A DNA stretch of 29,400 nucleotides, from assembly GCA_035943095.1 (NCBI GenBank), contig DASZCN010000004.1, positions 1-29,400 of the forward strand, in the 5' to 3' direction. The position numbers were made by a program, and so were the translations under genes. The notes under the pieces were generated by a model. The model was not told the origin of the DNA, ran no database searches, and was given only the letters and a program-made list of their open reading frames with translations. Of this stretch, positions 9,424 through 16,273 are shown in pieces; the first letter of the stretch is position 1, and each line of letters opens with the position of its first letter. The DNA is from AG41 sp035943095. GTDB taxonomy: Bacteria > Gemmatimonadota > Gemmatimonadetes > Gemmatimonadales > GWC2-71-9.

Positions 9424-10326
9424 TCACGACTGCCCCGGCTCTTCCAACGGGACCACCTTGTACCCCAGGAGCCGCTCCGCCTCCTCGATACCTCCCTGCA
9501 GGTCGCCTACCGTCGCCATCTCGCTCAGGTCCACGCCGATGGTCACGAGCGTCTGCGCGATCTCGGGCGAGAGACCGGTGACGATCACGGTCGCGCCCAA
9601 GAGGCGGGACGCTTCGACGGTCTGGACCAGGTGGTTCGCCACGTTCGAGTCCATCGCCGCCACACCGGTGATGTCGATCACGACGACCTTCGCGCGGTTG
9701 GTGCGAATCGCGCGCAGTAGCTGCTCGGTGAGCTGGCGCGCGCGCTGCGGATCGATGACGCCGATGATGGGCAGAATCAGCAGCCGCTCGCGCACCTGGA
9801 GCACCGGGGTGGACAGCTCCCGGATCGCTTCCTGTTGTTGGCGGATGATACGCTCGCGCTCCTGCACGAATCCGACCGCCACCGTGTTGGCGATGCGGTT
9901 CGCGGCGGGCTCGTAGGCGTCGAGAATCCGGTTGAGCTTGTCGAAATCTTCGTGGTACTTCCCGAATAGCGAGCGGGCCAGCACGTCGCGCAGGAGCAGA
10001 ACGATCCCGACCACTTCGTGCGTCTCGACGCCTCGCGGGATGATGCGCTCGGACAGGTTGCGGGCGTAGGCCTGCAGCGCCTCGAACGTCCCGGTCTCCA
10101 GCGCCTCGACGTAGTTGTCGTACACCGAGGTCGCTTCGGCGAAGATTTCCTCCTCGGTCATGGCCGTGAGCAGCTGCGCCCGCGTGATGCGCCGCGCCCA
10201 TTCCTCGCGCAGCTGCGTGCGGTTCTGCCGCAGGTGGGCCACCAGCTCCCGCAATAACGCGGCGGTGGACTCGGGTTGCGCGAGCGGGTCCGGCAGCGGC
10301 GACGGGTCCTTGCCTTTAGCGGCCAT
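9424..10326 (-). CDS. rsbR: Stressosome sensor/scaffold protein, RsbR paralogue
   Basis: 300 residues: an N-terminal all-helical domain (about 20-160), a linker helix and a C-terminal STAS domain (about 172-290). The N-terminal part (QNRTQLREEWARRI..., LSERIIPRGVETHEVVG) resembles the helical N-terminal domains of RsbR/RsbRD-type proteins and is the presumed sensory turret. The two RsbT target sites are both recognisable: Thr173 in ELSTPVLQV (B. subtilis Thr171) and Ser227 in MDSNVANHL, where the Bacillus protein has Thr205. First gene of the operon, with a leader carrying AAGGA 10-15 nt before the ATG and a near-perfect sigma-54 promoter 55 nt upstream. The sensed signal is unknown. Confidence 0.92.
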   Translation of the reverse strand: MAAKGKDPSPLPDPLAQPESTAALLRELVAHLRQNRTQLREEWARRITRAQLLTAMTEEEIFAEATSVYDNYVEALETGTFEALQAYARNLSERIIPRGVETHEVVGIVLLLRDVLARSLFGKYHEDFDKLNRILDAYEPAANRIANTVAVGFVQERERIIRQQQEAIRELSTPVLQVRERLLILPIIGVIDPQRARQLTEQLLRAIRTNRAKVVVIDITGVAAMDSNVANHLVQTVEASRLLGATVIVTGLSPEIAQTLVTIGVDLSEMATVGDLQGGIEEAERLLGYKVVPLEEPGQS

Positions 10327-10339
10327 GAAGGAGGTCCTT

Positions 10340-10365
10340 GGCTGGTGAATGTGGCAGGTGAATGT
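10340..10365. repeat. Tandem 13-bp direct repeat in the rsbR leader
   Basis: GGCTGGTGAATGT (10340-10352) is followed immediately by GGCAGGTGAATGT (10353-10365), one mismatch in 13. Both copies fall between the predicted start site (about 10369) and the ribosome-binding site, so the mRNA would carry two ACAUUCACC units near its 5' end. A related CCATTCACACC occurs in the leader of the lipoprotein gene at about 12047-12057. Confidence 0.7.
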
Positions 10366-10379
10366 TGCCGCCGCGCAAC
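10364..10379. repeat. Short inverted repeat at the predicted rsbR transcription start
   Basis: GTTGC (10364-10368) and GCAAC (10375-10379) flank a 6-bp GC-rich centre. The repeat lies directly downstream of the -12 element and spans the predicted start site, so it could be an operator or a small 5' hairpin. Confidence 0.4.
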
Positions 10380-10395
10380 AGCAAGGCTAGTGCCA
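10380..10395 (-). promoter_or_regulatory. Sigma-54 (-24/-12) promoter of the rsbR operon
   Basis: Minus-strand TGGCACTAGCCTTGCT has all ten core bases of the sigma-54 consensus (TGGCAC-N5-TTGC) and the required GG-N10-GC spacing. The C of the -12 GC is at 10381, placing +1 near 10369 and giving a leader of about 43 nt before the rsbR ATG. Transcription from it needs an enhancer-binding protein, and one is encoded in this same operon, so autoactivation is likely. Confidence 0.85.
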
Positions 10396-10421
10396 TGCCG
10401 TAACGCGGGACGTGATGGCAT
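10395..10421. promoter_or_regulatory. Imperfect palindrome next to the rsbR -24 element
   Basis: ATGCCGTAACG (10395-10405) and CGTGATGGCAT (10411-10421) are inverted repeats matching at 9 of 11 positions around a 5-bp centre. The site lies immediately upstream of the -24 box. It could bind a regulator of the operon, though enhancer sites usually lie farther upstream. Confidence 0.4.
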
Positions 10422-10515
10422 AACTTCATCCGCTGCAATGAATTGTGAATCGTGACAGGGTCGGGATATTGCGTGGGTGCAACGGTTTGATGCGTCAGCC
10501 TGTCGCGCTGTGCAC

Positions 10516-10565
10516 AAAAAAGGGGCGGGTGGCGGGCCGCCGATTCAACTCGGCCGCCCCGCCCC
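10516..10565 (-). terminator. Rho-independent terminator of the secreted-protein operon
   Basis: Read on the minus strand: GGGGCGGG (10565-10558) pairs with CCCGCCCC (10529-10522), GCCGA pairs with TCGGC near the top around a GTTGAA loop (10549-10544), and six T follow (10521-10516). It sits about 40 bp after the stop of the choice-of-anchor-P-like gene and before the rsbR promoter region, separating the two operons. Confidence 0.8.
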
Positions 10566-10603
10566 CGCTCCCTTCACTGCAGCCCGCCTCCCTGCTGCGA
10601 GCC

Positions 10604-11323
10604 TTACATCGTCACGGTGCTCGTCGCCGACCCGACGATGATCTCGCCGGTCGTCTGTAACGTACCGCCGACAATCTGGCCGGTGAGCGGATTCAGAATG
10701 CCGCCCACGAGGCTCTGCAGGTACACATGGATCATGTTCACCGTCAGGCCGGTGCTCGTCACACCGTCCCCCGTGGGGATCTGCTCGTTCAGAACCACGT
10801 AGCCCACGCCGGGCAAACTGACGTTGGTGTTCGGAGCCACGGGCTGATCGCCCGAGAGCGACCCCACGCCCGCTATCGCCAGGTTTGTGAACGTCGAGCC
10901 GTCGGCGTTGCTGGTCGCGCCGCCCCCGGCGACACTACTGATGACGTTCGCGACCACTTCATCTGCCGTGATCAGCCCGTTCAGGATGTTCACGGACGCA
11001 GCGGTCGCCGTGCTTTGCGCGCCCGACTCCGTGGTCCCGAGCTGGCCTGTGGTGATGCTTTTGAGGAAATTGGACGATAGGGCGCCCGCCACACTCTGCG
11101 TCGCCGCTGCCGCGTCTGCCTCGGCCCCGTCGGTGCCGGAAACGCCCGGCAGCACCGCCAGTGGCGACTGACCACTGTTCGCGACCGGCGTGCTGACGTA
11201 CGTGCCGTACGCCTTGCCGGCTACCGTCTGGGCGACACCCGCGCCTGCGAACCCGGCCGTCAGTCCGACGACGAGCTCGAGGGCCGCGAGGCGGTGCACC
11301 CAATGCATGCTCTTGTCGTTCAT
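10604..11323 (-). CDS. Secreted choice-of-anchor-P-like protein
   Basis: 239-residue exported protein. A signal peptide covers about residues 1-32 (hydrophobic LAALELVVGLTAGFAGAGVAQ). The mature chain is rich in Ser, Thr, Gly, Ala and Val, nearly free of Cys, and has the segments typical of the choice-of-anchor P family: NILNGLITADEVVANVISS, GSTFTNLAIAG, NTNVSLPGVGYVVLNEQ, TVNMIHVYLQS and GEIIVGSATSTV. The C-terminus ends right after the domain, without a membrane anchor, LPXTG or PEP-CTERM sorting signal. The ATG at 11323 is preceded by AAGGAG. It follows the lipoprotein gene by 48 bp with no terminator between, so both should be made from the sigma-54 promoter at 12083. The domain is a surface or matrix-type fold; function unknown. 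Confidence 0.8.
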   Translation of the reverse strand: MNDKSMHWVHRLAALELVVGLTAGFAGAGVAQTVAGKAYGTYVSTPVANSGQSPLAVLPGVSGTDGAEADAAAATQSVAGALSSNFLKSITTGQLGTTESGAQSTATAASVNILNGLITADEVVANVISSVAGGGATSNADGSTFTNLAIAGVGSLSGDQPVAPNTNVSLPGVGYVVLNEQIPTGDGVTSTGLTVNMIHVYLQSLVGGILNPLTGQIVGGTLQTTGEIIVGSATSTVTM

Positions 11324-11371
11324 CAGTCACTCCTTCCGTGATTACTCATGAGCTGGGATGTTGCCGCGTGT

Positions 11372-12028
11372 TCACGACCCGTGCTCGACGATGTTGCCGC
11401 CCGTCAGGAACGTCAGGCCCGTGTCCCCAAAATGCTCGCTCCGCCAGCGCATCGCGTCGGTTCGGCTGTTCTGCCGCTCGCCACGATCGCCGTCACAGCC
11501 CTCGAATTGCGTCAATTCGAAGGCATGTTGCGGGTTGACCCGCGCCGTCATGAAGTTTTCTGGCACACCCACCACGACACAGAAGCCCCCCGAGTTATCG
11601 GCGAACGTCGCAGCAAACACGGGCCGACCGTCGTAGGCATCCACGCCGTCGTGGATGGACACGTGCCACGCGATCTTCCCGGGGTGCCAGTTGACTTGTA
11701 TCTCACCCTTGTTCACGACGCAGTTCCCGTTGGCATCCGAGCCCAGAAAGACGTTGAACCCGAAGGTCACTTTCCCGGTCATGAGGGGGGGCGGGTTCGG
11801 GGCTACGGGTTGGCCTCCCGATGTTTCATCCGCGAGATCATGGTTTCTTGGGGGGTCAATGCGCCCACCGCCCGTCCACTTCCCGGTGAGGCACGAGGGC
11901 GGCGGCCCGGCCCAAAATTCCGGCTTGGTCGTTGCCGACGTAAGCGGCCTCGAGTCCTGGCACGCCGTCGCCAGCAGCGCCGCGGCTGCCAGGCCCGGCA
12001 CGAAACGCAGCATCAAATATTTCCGCAT
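11372..12028 (-). CDS. Lipoprotein with a post-COAP-like domain
   Basis: 218 residues. MRKYLMLRFVPGLAAAALLATAC is a lipoprotein signal with acylated Cys23. The mature part has TGKWTGGGRID, KVTFGFNVFLGSD, GEIQVNWHPGKIAWHVSIHD and a terminal LTFLTGGNIVEHG; this order (glycine-rich start, TFGFN, a G-x-I/L-x-V strand, closing GGNI) resembles domains found next to choice-of-anchor proteins (post-COAP-1). Four further cysteines in the mature part may form disulfides. The ATG at 12028 follows GAGGAGGCGGAG. It is first in a two-gene operon with the choice-of-anchor-P-like gene. Lipoprotein status is well supported; the domain match is by eye and tentative. Confidence 0.72.
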   Translation of the reverse strand: MRKYLMLRFVPGLAAAALLATACQDSRPLTSATTKPEFWAGPPPSCLTGKWTGGGRIDPPRNHDLADETSGGQPVAPNPPPLMTGKVTFGFNVFLGSDANGNCVVNKGEIQVNWHPGKIAWHVSIHDGVDAYDGRPVFAATFADNSGGFCVVVGVPENFMTARVNPQHAFELTQFEGCDGDRGERQNSRTDAMRWRSEHFGDTGLTFLTGGNIVEHGS

Positions 12029-12082
12029 TGCTCCGCCTCCTCGCCCATGGTGTGAATGGTTCCGGCTGCGAAGCGACGAGTG

Positions 12083-12098
12083 GGCAAGACAAGTGCCA
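12083..12098 (-). promoter_or_regulatory. Sigma-54 (-24/-12) promoter of the lipoprotein / choice-of-anchor operon
   Basis: Minus-strand TGGCACTTGTCTTGCC carries the full TGGCAC-N5-TTGC core with GG-N10-GC spacing. The C of the -12 is at 12084, giving +1 near 12072 and a leader of about 44 nt, almost identical to the rsbR promoter (43 nt). It lies in a non-coding gap just upstream of a gene with a strong ribosome-binding site. Confidence 0.85.
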
Positions 12099-12177
12099 CT
12101 TGAGGATCAGTGGAGAATCTCTTGTCGGACTGGGAGTTACGCGGAGTGTGTGGCCGGTCTGCAGCGTCGGGCTCGCA

Positions 12178-12321
12178 TCACCTGCACCGGCAACGTCGTA
12201 GCAACGCCGCCGAAACGCGTGCGCCACACGACGGATTTTCCTCGTAGTACCGTTGCGACGGGGGGAAGCGCCGCGGGGAGCGGCGTGCGGTCCGCTCCCC
12301 GCTTGGCGCTACATCTTCCAT
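12178..12321 (-). CDS. Possible 47-residue small protein, hypothetical
   Basis: An ATG at 12321 is preceded by a very good ribosome-binding site (GAGGAGG, 7 nt upstream) and opens a 47-codon frame ending at TGA 12178. The product would be Arg-rich (MEDVAPSGERTARRSPRRF... ending RRCRCR) with no recognised domain or signal. A strong 17-bp hairpin (12267-12310) covers codons 4-18. It lies between wecB and the sigma-54-driven lipoprotein gene. It could be a real small gene, a leader peptide with an attenuator-like hairpin, or chance. Confidence 0.3.
   Translation of the reverse strand: MEDVAPSGERTARRSPRRFPPSQRYYEENPSCGARVSAALLRRCRCR
12267..12310. repeat. Strong 17-bp hairpin downstream of wecB
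   Basis: AGCGCC (12267-12272) plus GCGGGGAGCGG (12273-12283) pair perfectly with CCGCTCCCCGC (12292-12302) and GGCGCT (12305-12310), with an 8-nt loop and a 2-nt TT bulge. No T-run follows on either strand, so it is not a canonical rho-independent terminator. On the minus strand it is about 75 nt beyond the wecB stop and may protect or attenuate that transcript. Confidence 0.65.
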
Positions 12322-12383
12322 GCAAACACCTCCTCGGTTACGCACGCTCTGGTATACGTCATCGCCATCGTGAGCCTCTGCGC

Positions 12384-13571
12384 TTAGCTCGCACCGAGTG
12401 GGACCGGGAGTGCCATCGCGCGTCGCGCCGCATGTGGGAGCGACGCCGCTGCGCTATCGACCTCGAACCGCGCATCGTCGCACACGACGGCGACGATCCG
12501 CTCAGCTGCCTGCCCATCCCAGCGCTCGATCACCGGCCGCGCGGGCGAGCGACGTCCCCCTCCGAGCGCGCGCTCCGCCGCCGCCAGCACGATGTCGCGC
12601 CGCGGGAGCACGAGCCGATTGGTCCCGTGCGTGCAGGTGATCGGCCGCTCGGTGCTGGACCGCACCGTGATGCACGGGACGCCGAGGAACGACGTCTCCT
12701 CCTGCAGCCCGCCCGAGTCCGTGATTACGAGCGCCGAGCCGGCCACGAGGCCGAGCATCTCCAGGTAGCCCAGCGGCTCGAGCAGCTCGAGTTTGCGGCC
12801 CCCCCCCCCGCCCCCGCCACCCCGGAGCTTCCTGAGCCCAGCGATGCTCTTCCGCGTGCGCGGGTGCACCGGGAAGAGTACCGGCAGCTTCCCGGCGAGT
12901 CGGCTCAGGGCGTCGAGCAGCTCGCGCAGGACGGCCGGATCGTCGACGTTGGACGGCCGGTGCAGCGTCACGACCGCGTACGGCCGATCGGCCACGCCGT
13001 GGCGTGCCGCCGGGTCGAGCGAGCGGGCCTGGGGCAATGCCCAACACAACGTGTCGATCATGACGTTGCCCACGAAGTGCATCCGCTCGGACGGTATCCC
13101 CTCCGCATCGAGATTTTCGGCAGCATCTCGCGACGGCAGGAAGAGCAGGTCGGACAGGCGATCGGTGACCACGCGGTTGATCTCTTCGGGCATGGTCCAG
13201 TCCCCGCTCCGCAGGCCGGCCTCCACGTGGCCCACGCGGACCTGCAGCTTCGCCGCGACCAGGGCGGCCGCGACCGTCGAGTTCACATCGCCGTAGACGA
13301 GCACAAGGTCGGGCCGGAGCTCGACGAGGAGCGGCTCGAGACGCTGCATCACGGCCGCGGTCTGCTGCGCGTGGGACCCCGACCCGACTCCCAAGTGATG
13401 GTCGGGTGCGGGGATCCACAGCTCTTCGAAGAAGGCGTCCGACATGCCCGGGTCGTAATGCTGGCCCGTGTGGACGATCACGTGCTCCACCCCCCGCTTC
13501 GCGAGCGCGCGATCGACGGGAGCGAGCTTCATGAAGTTCGGGCGAGCGCCCACCACCGAGAGGACTCGCAT
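12384..13571 (-). CDS. wecB: UDP-N-acetylglucosamine 2-epimerase (non-hydrolysing)
   Basis: Interconverts UDP-GlcNAc and UDP-ManNAc in the cytoplasm, supplying ManNAc-type sugars for polysaccharide. Seen: VGARPNFMK at the N-terminus, TGQHYD (35-40), GDVNST with Asp95, HVEAGLRSGDWTMPEEINR (115-133; Glu117 and the EE pair), TLHRPSNVD with His204, HPRTRK, DSGGLQEE (285-292) and STERP. Length 395 is a little above the usual ~375. Two oddities: an eight-glycine run (251-258) inserted between HPRTRK and LLEPLGY, encoded by an 11-base C tract on the plus strand (12799-12809), and a C-terminal extension of about 20 residues. It starts 4 bp after the Wza-like gene, in the glmS operon. Confidence 0.94.
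   Translation of the reverse strand: MRVLSVVGARPNFMKLAPVDRALAKRGVEHVIVHTGQHYDPGMSDAFFEELWIPAPDHHLGVGSGSHAQQTAAVMQRLEPLLVELRPDLVLVYGDVNSTVAAALVAAKLQVRVGHVEAGLRSGDWTMPEEINRVVTDRLSDLLFLPSRDAAENLDAEGIPSERMHFVGNVMIDTLCWALPQARSLDPAARHGVADRPYAVVTLHRPSNVDDPAVLRELLDALSRLAGKLPVLFPVHPRTRKSIAGLRKLRGGGGGGGGRKLELLEPLGYLEMLGLVAGSALVITDSGGLQEETSFLGVPCITVRSSTERPITCTHGTNRLVLPRRDIVLAAAERALGGGRRSPARPVIERWDGQAAERIVAVVCDDARFEVDSAAASLPHAARRAMALPVPLGAS
12799..12809. repeat. 11-base C homopolymer inside wecB
   Basis: Eleven consecutive C (G on the coding strand), followed by G and five more C. It encodes most of the Gly251-258 run. Tracts of this length are prone to polymerase slippage, and a change not divisible by three would truncate WecB. 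Confidence 0.9.
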
Positions 13572-13575
13572 GGCC

Positions 13576-14217
13576 CTAGTGCCCGATGCGCGTGATTCCG
13601 TAAATGGCGATCGGGAGCGTCACGAGGATGCCGATGATCCGCACGGTGCGCTCCGTGTCGTTCTGTCTCGGCACGACGATGCGATCCCCCGCCCGCAAAC
13701 CCAGCCCATCGATCGTCATCCCACGCGACACCGCGTCCTGAAACGCACTCCCCGTGAGGAGCCCCCGTCCATCCCGCTCGATGCGCGCGTCCTTGAATTG
13801 CGCGTCACGCGTGGGCCCGCCCGCCGCCATGAGCGCGTCCGACATCACGGCGCCGGTCGGCAGCGGATAAAACCCCGGGTGTTCGACCTCGCCGAGCACG
13901 CCCAGGCGCACGAGCACCTTGGCATGGACCATGGGGTTCTTCACGTAGCGCCCGATCTGTTGCCCGAGATACGTCTCCACGTCGGCGCGCCGCACCCCCG
14001 TGAGCGGGATCGCGCCGATCACCGGAAGCGTGAGCGCCGGTCCCGGTCCCACCGTGAAGGCGCGGGTAAACTGCGTGTCCCCTTCCACCTCCAGAAGGAT
14101 CTGGTCTCCGGTCTCGAAATCGCTCTGGGGAGCGCCCGCCTTCGTCTGTGCGACGAGGGGAGAGAGCCCCGTGATCACCACCAACGCCAGAAGGCGCAAC
14201 GCGAGCTTCCATTTCAT
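13576..14217 (-). CDS. Polysaccharide export protein, Wza-like (Poly_export/SLBB)
   Basis: 213-residue exported protein with a signal peptide (MKWKLALRLLALVVITGLSPLVAQ). A polysaccharide-export domain begins at about residue 34 (ETGDQILLEVEGD..., LTLPVIGAIPLTGVRRADVE, YVKNPMVHAKVL) and is followed by an SLBB beta-grasp unit (LGEVEHPGFYPLP...MSDALMAAGGPTRDA) and a closing RAGDRIVVPR strand. A hydrophobic C-terminal helix (RIIGILVTLPIAIYGI) ends the chain, as in Wza, where it lines the outer-membrane pore. Shorter than Wza (~360) and without a lipobox. It lies 4 bp after glmS and 4 bp before wecB. Likely the export channel for the polymer made by this locus, working with the Wzc-like kinase at 17563. 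Confidence 0.87.
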   Translation of the reverse strand: MKWKLALRLLALVVITGLSPLVAQTKAGAPQSDFETGDQILLEVEGDTQFTRAFTVGPGPALTLPVIGAIPLTGVRRADVETYLGQQIGRYVKNPMVHAKVLVRLGVLGEVEHPGFYPLPTGAVMSDALMAAGGPTRDAQFKDARIERDGRGLLTGSAFQDAVSRGMTIDGLGLRAGDRIVVPRQNDTERTVRIIGILVTLPIAIYGITRIGH

Positions 14218-14221
14218 TGCT

Positions 14222-16048
14222 TCACTCCACTGTGACGCTCTTCGCGAGATTACGTGGGCGATCCACGTCGCAGCCCCGCAGGGCGGCGATGTGATACGCC
14301 AGGAGCTGTAGCGGAATTACGGTCAGCACCGGCGACAGAAGGGGAGCGGCGGCCGGCACGGCGATCTGGTGATCGACGAGGCGGCTCAAGTCGTTCGGCC
14401 CTTCGCTCGTGACGGCAATGATGCGCCCGCCGCGGGCCTTCACCTCCTGCATGGCGGACACGACCTTCGTGTAGATCGAGTCCCGCGGCGCCAGGCAGAC
14501 GACCGGCATGTTCTCGTCGATCAGGGCGATCGGCCCGTGCTTCATTTCCGCCGCGGGATATCCCTCGGCGTGGATGTAAGAGATTTCCTTGAGCTTGAGC
14601 GCGCCCTCGAGCGCCACGGGGAAGGTCAGCCCGCGGCCCAGGTACAGCGCGTTCGGGGCGTCCGCGTAAAGCGCCGCCAGGGCACGCACTTCCGGCTCGA
14701 CGGCGAGCGTCCGCTCGACGAGCTCCGGGAGCGCGACCAGCTGCGCGACGAGTGCGCGCCCGTCCTCCATGGACAGGCCCCGCTGCCGGCCGAGGTACAG
14801 GCCGAGCAACAACAGCGCGACGACCTGCGCGGTGAACGCTTTGGTCGAGGCGACCCCGATCTCGGGCCCGGCGTGCAGATAGATCCCGCCTTCCGCTTCG
14901 CGGGCGATGGTCGAGCCCACGACGTTGACCAACCCGAGGATCCTCGAGCCAGTGGCCTTGGCGGCGCGGAGCGCCTCCAGCGTGTCGGCTGTCTCACCCG
15001 ACTGCGAGATCGCGATGGTGACCGTTCCTGGCAGGCGGAGCTGGCGGCGGTAGCGATACTCGGACGCGTACTCCACGGACACCGGGATGCCGGAGAGCTC
15101 CTCGATCACATGGCGGCCCACGAGCCCCGCGTGCCATGAGGTCCCGCACGCGACGATCACGATCCGCCGGATGCGGCTGCATTCCATCGGCGTGAGGTTG
15201 AGGCCGTTCAAGCGCGCGGTCCCGTCGGCGGCAAGCAGGCGGCCGCGCAGCGTGCCCCGGACGGTGTCCGCCTGCTCGCAAATCTCCTTGAGCATGAAGT
15301 GGGGGTAGCCGCCGAGCGCGATCGCGTCGAGATCCCACTCGATGTCGTCCACCGCGCGGTCCTGCTCGCGCGCCTCGAGGTCGAGGACGCGATACCCCTC
15401 GGGCGTCACGACCGCGACGTCGCCGTCGTTGAGATAGACCACGGAGCGCGTGTGCCCCAGGACGGCGCTCGCGTCGGACGCAATCAAGAACTCCCCGTCA
15501 CCCACCCCGAGCAGCACCGGGGACCCGCGCCGGGCAACCACGATCTTGCCCCGATCGGCCTCGGCGACCACCGCGAGCCCGTAGGTGCCTTCGACGTGAT
15601 CCAGCGCCGCAATCACGCGCTCCTCGAGCGTCGCGCCCGGCGACTCCTCGATCAGGTGGACCAGCGTCTCGGTGTCGGTCTCGGTTTGGAATTCGTGTCC
15701 GTCCAGCTCGAGCCGATGCCGCAGCACATCAGCATTCTCGATGATGCCGTTGTGCACGAGCGCCAGCGTACCGGTGCAATCGAGGTGGGGATGGGCGTTG
15801 CGCTCGGTGGGCGCGCCGTGCGTGGCCCAGCGGGTGTGCCCGATGCCGCACGTCCCGGGCACGGGATCGCGCGCGAGCAGGTCGCGCAGGCCCGCGATGC
15901 GCCCCGCGAGCTTGCGTGTCTCGACGCCGGCGCCGTTGAGGACGGCGACGCCGGCGGAGTCGTAGCCGCGGTATTCGAGCCGGCTCAAGCCTTCCACCAG
16001 CACCGACACCGCGTCGCGGGGGCCGACATATCCTACGATTCCGCACAT
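14222..16048 (-). CDS. glmS: Glutamine--fructose-6-phosphate aminotransferase (isomerizing)
   Basis: Makes glucosamine-6-phosphate from fructose-6-phosphate and glutamine, the entry to UDP-GlcNAc. 608 residues, as expected. The class II glutaminase domain starts MCGIVGYVGPRDA with nucleophile Cys2, followed by SRLEYRGYDSAG and TRWATHG; two SIS sugar-isomerase domains follow (ACGTSWHAGLVGRHVIEE, SQSGETADTLEALRAAK, GAL KLKEISYIHAEGYPA), and the protein ends in the diagnostic PRNLAKSVTVE. It lies between a zinc-ribbon gene (3 bp upstream) and the export gene (4 bp downstream), so in this genome at least one glmS copy is tied to exopolysaccharide supply. Whether it is the only copy is not visible. 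Confidence 0.97.
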   Translation of the reverse strand: MCGIVGYVGPRDAVSVLVEGLSRLEYRGYDSAGVAVLNGAGVETRKLAGRIAGLRDLLARDPVPGTCGIGHTRWATHGAPTERNAHPHLDCTGTLALVHNGIIENADVLRHRLELDGHEFQTETDTETLVHLIEESPGATLEERVIAALDHVEGTYGLAVVAEADRGKIVVARRGSPVLLGVGDGEFLIASDASAVLGHTRSVVYLNDGDVAVVTPEGYRVLDLEAREQDRAVDDIEWDLDAIALGGYPHFMLKEICEQADTVRGTLRGRLLAADGTARLNGLNLTPMECSRIRRIVIVACGTSWHAGLVGRHVIEELSGIPVSVEYASEYRYRRQLRLPGTVTIAISQSGETADTLEALRAAKATGSRILGLVNVVGSTIAREAEGGIYLHAGPEIGVASTKAFTAQVVALLLLGLYLGRQRGLSMEDGRALVAQLVALPELVERTLAVEPEVRALAALYADAPNALYLGRGLTFPVALEGALKLKEISYIHAEGYPAAEMKHGPIALIDENMPVVCLAPRDSIYTKVVSAMQEVKARGGRIIAVTSEGPNDLSRLVDHQIAVPAAAPLLSPVLTVIPLQLLAYHIAALRGCDVDRPRNLAKSVTVE

Positions 16049-16051
16049 CGC

Positions 16052-16273
16052 CTAGACCCCCTTACGCTTGAGTTCGAGCAACGGGTCTCCCGTGATCGCC
16101 AGGCCGAACCGCGCCAGGTGGCCGTGGGTGTCGACTTTGCCGTCGGGCGGGGCGGCCGGAGCCGGCACCAGGCGCGCGCCACACCGGGCGCAGCGCGCCG
16201 CGCGAGCGTGTTGCCGGTTGCGCTGTCCCTCGTTCCCATTGGCACCTGGTGTCCGACATCGTTCGCAGTACAT
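16052..16273 (-). CDS. Small zinc-ribbon protein
   Basis: 73 residues, cytoplasmic. Two CxxC knuckles, YCERC (Cys3, Cys6) and RCARCGARL (Cys28, Cys31), should bind one zinc. The rest is basic, with a Pro/Ala linker and a C-terminal segment GHLARFGLAITGDPLLELKRKGV. The start at 16273 places the first knuckle at the N-terminus, as is usual in small zinc ribbons; longer starts up to 16393 add unrelated residues. It is the first gene of the glmS-wza-wecB operon (3 bp before glmS). Function unknown. Confidence 0.7.
   Translation of the reverse strand: MYCERCRTPGANGNEGQRNRQHARAARCARCGARLVPAPAAPPDGKVDTHGHLARFGLAITGDPLLELKRKGV

Noticed and set aside
12267..12310. Hairpin as a rho-independent terminator of the wecB operon
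   Set aside because: Very stable stem but no T-run after it on either strand; kept only as a hairpin.
11655..13595. 646-codon plus-strand open frame across the lipoprotein, the intergenic gap and wecB
   Set aside because: Antisense to two real genes and crosses their boundary and the sigma-54 promoter; composition of a shadow frame.
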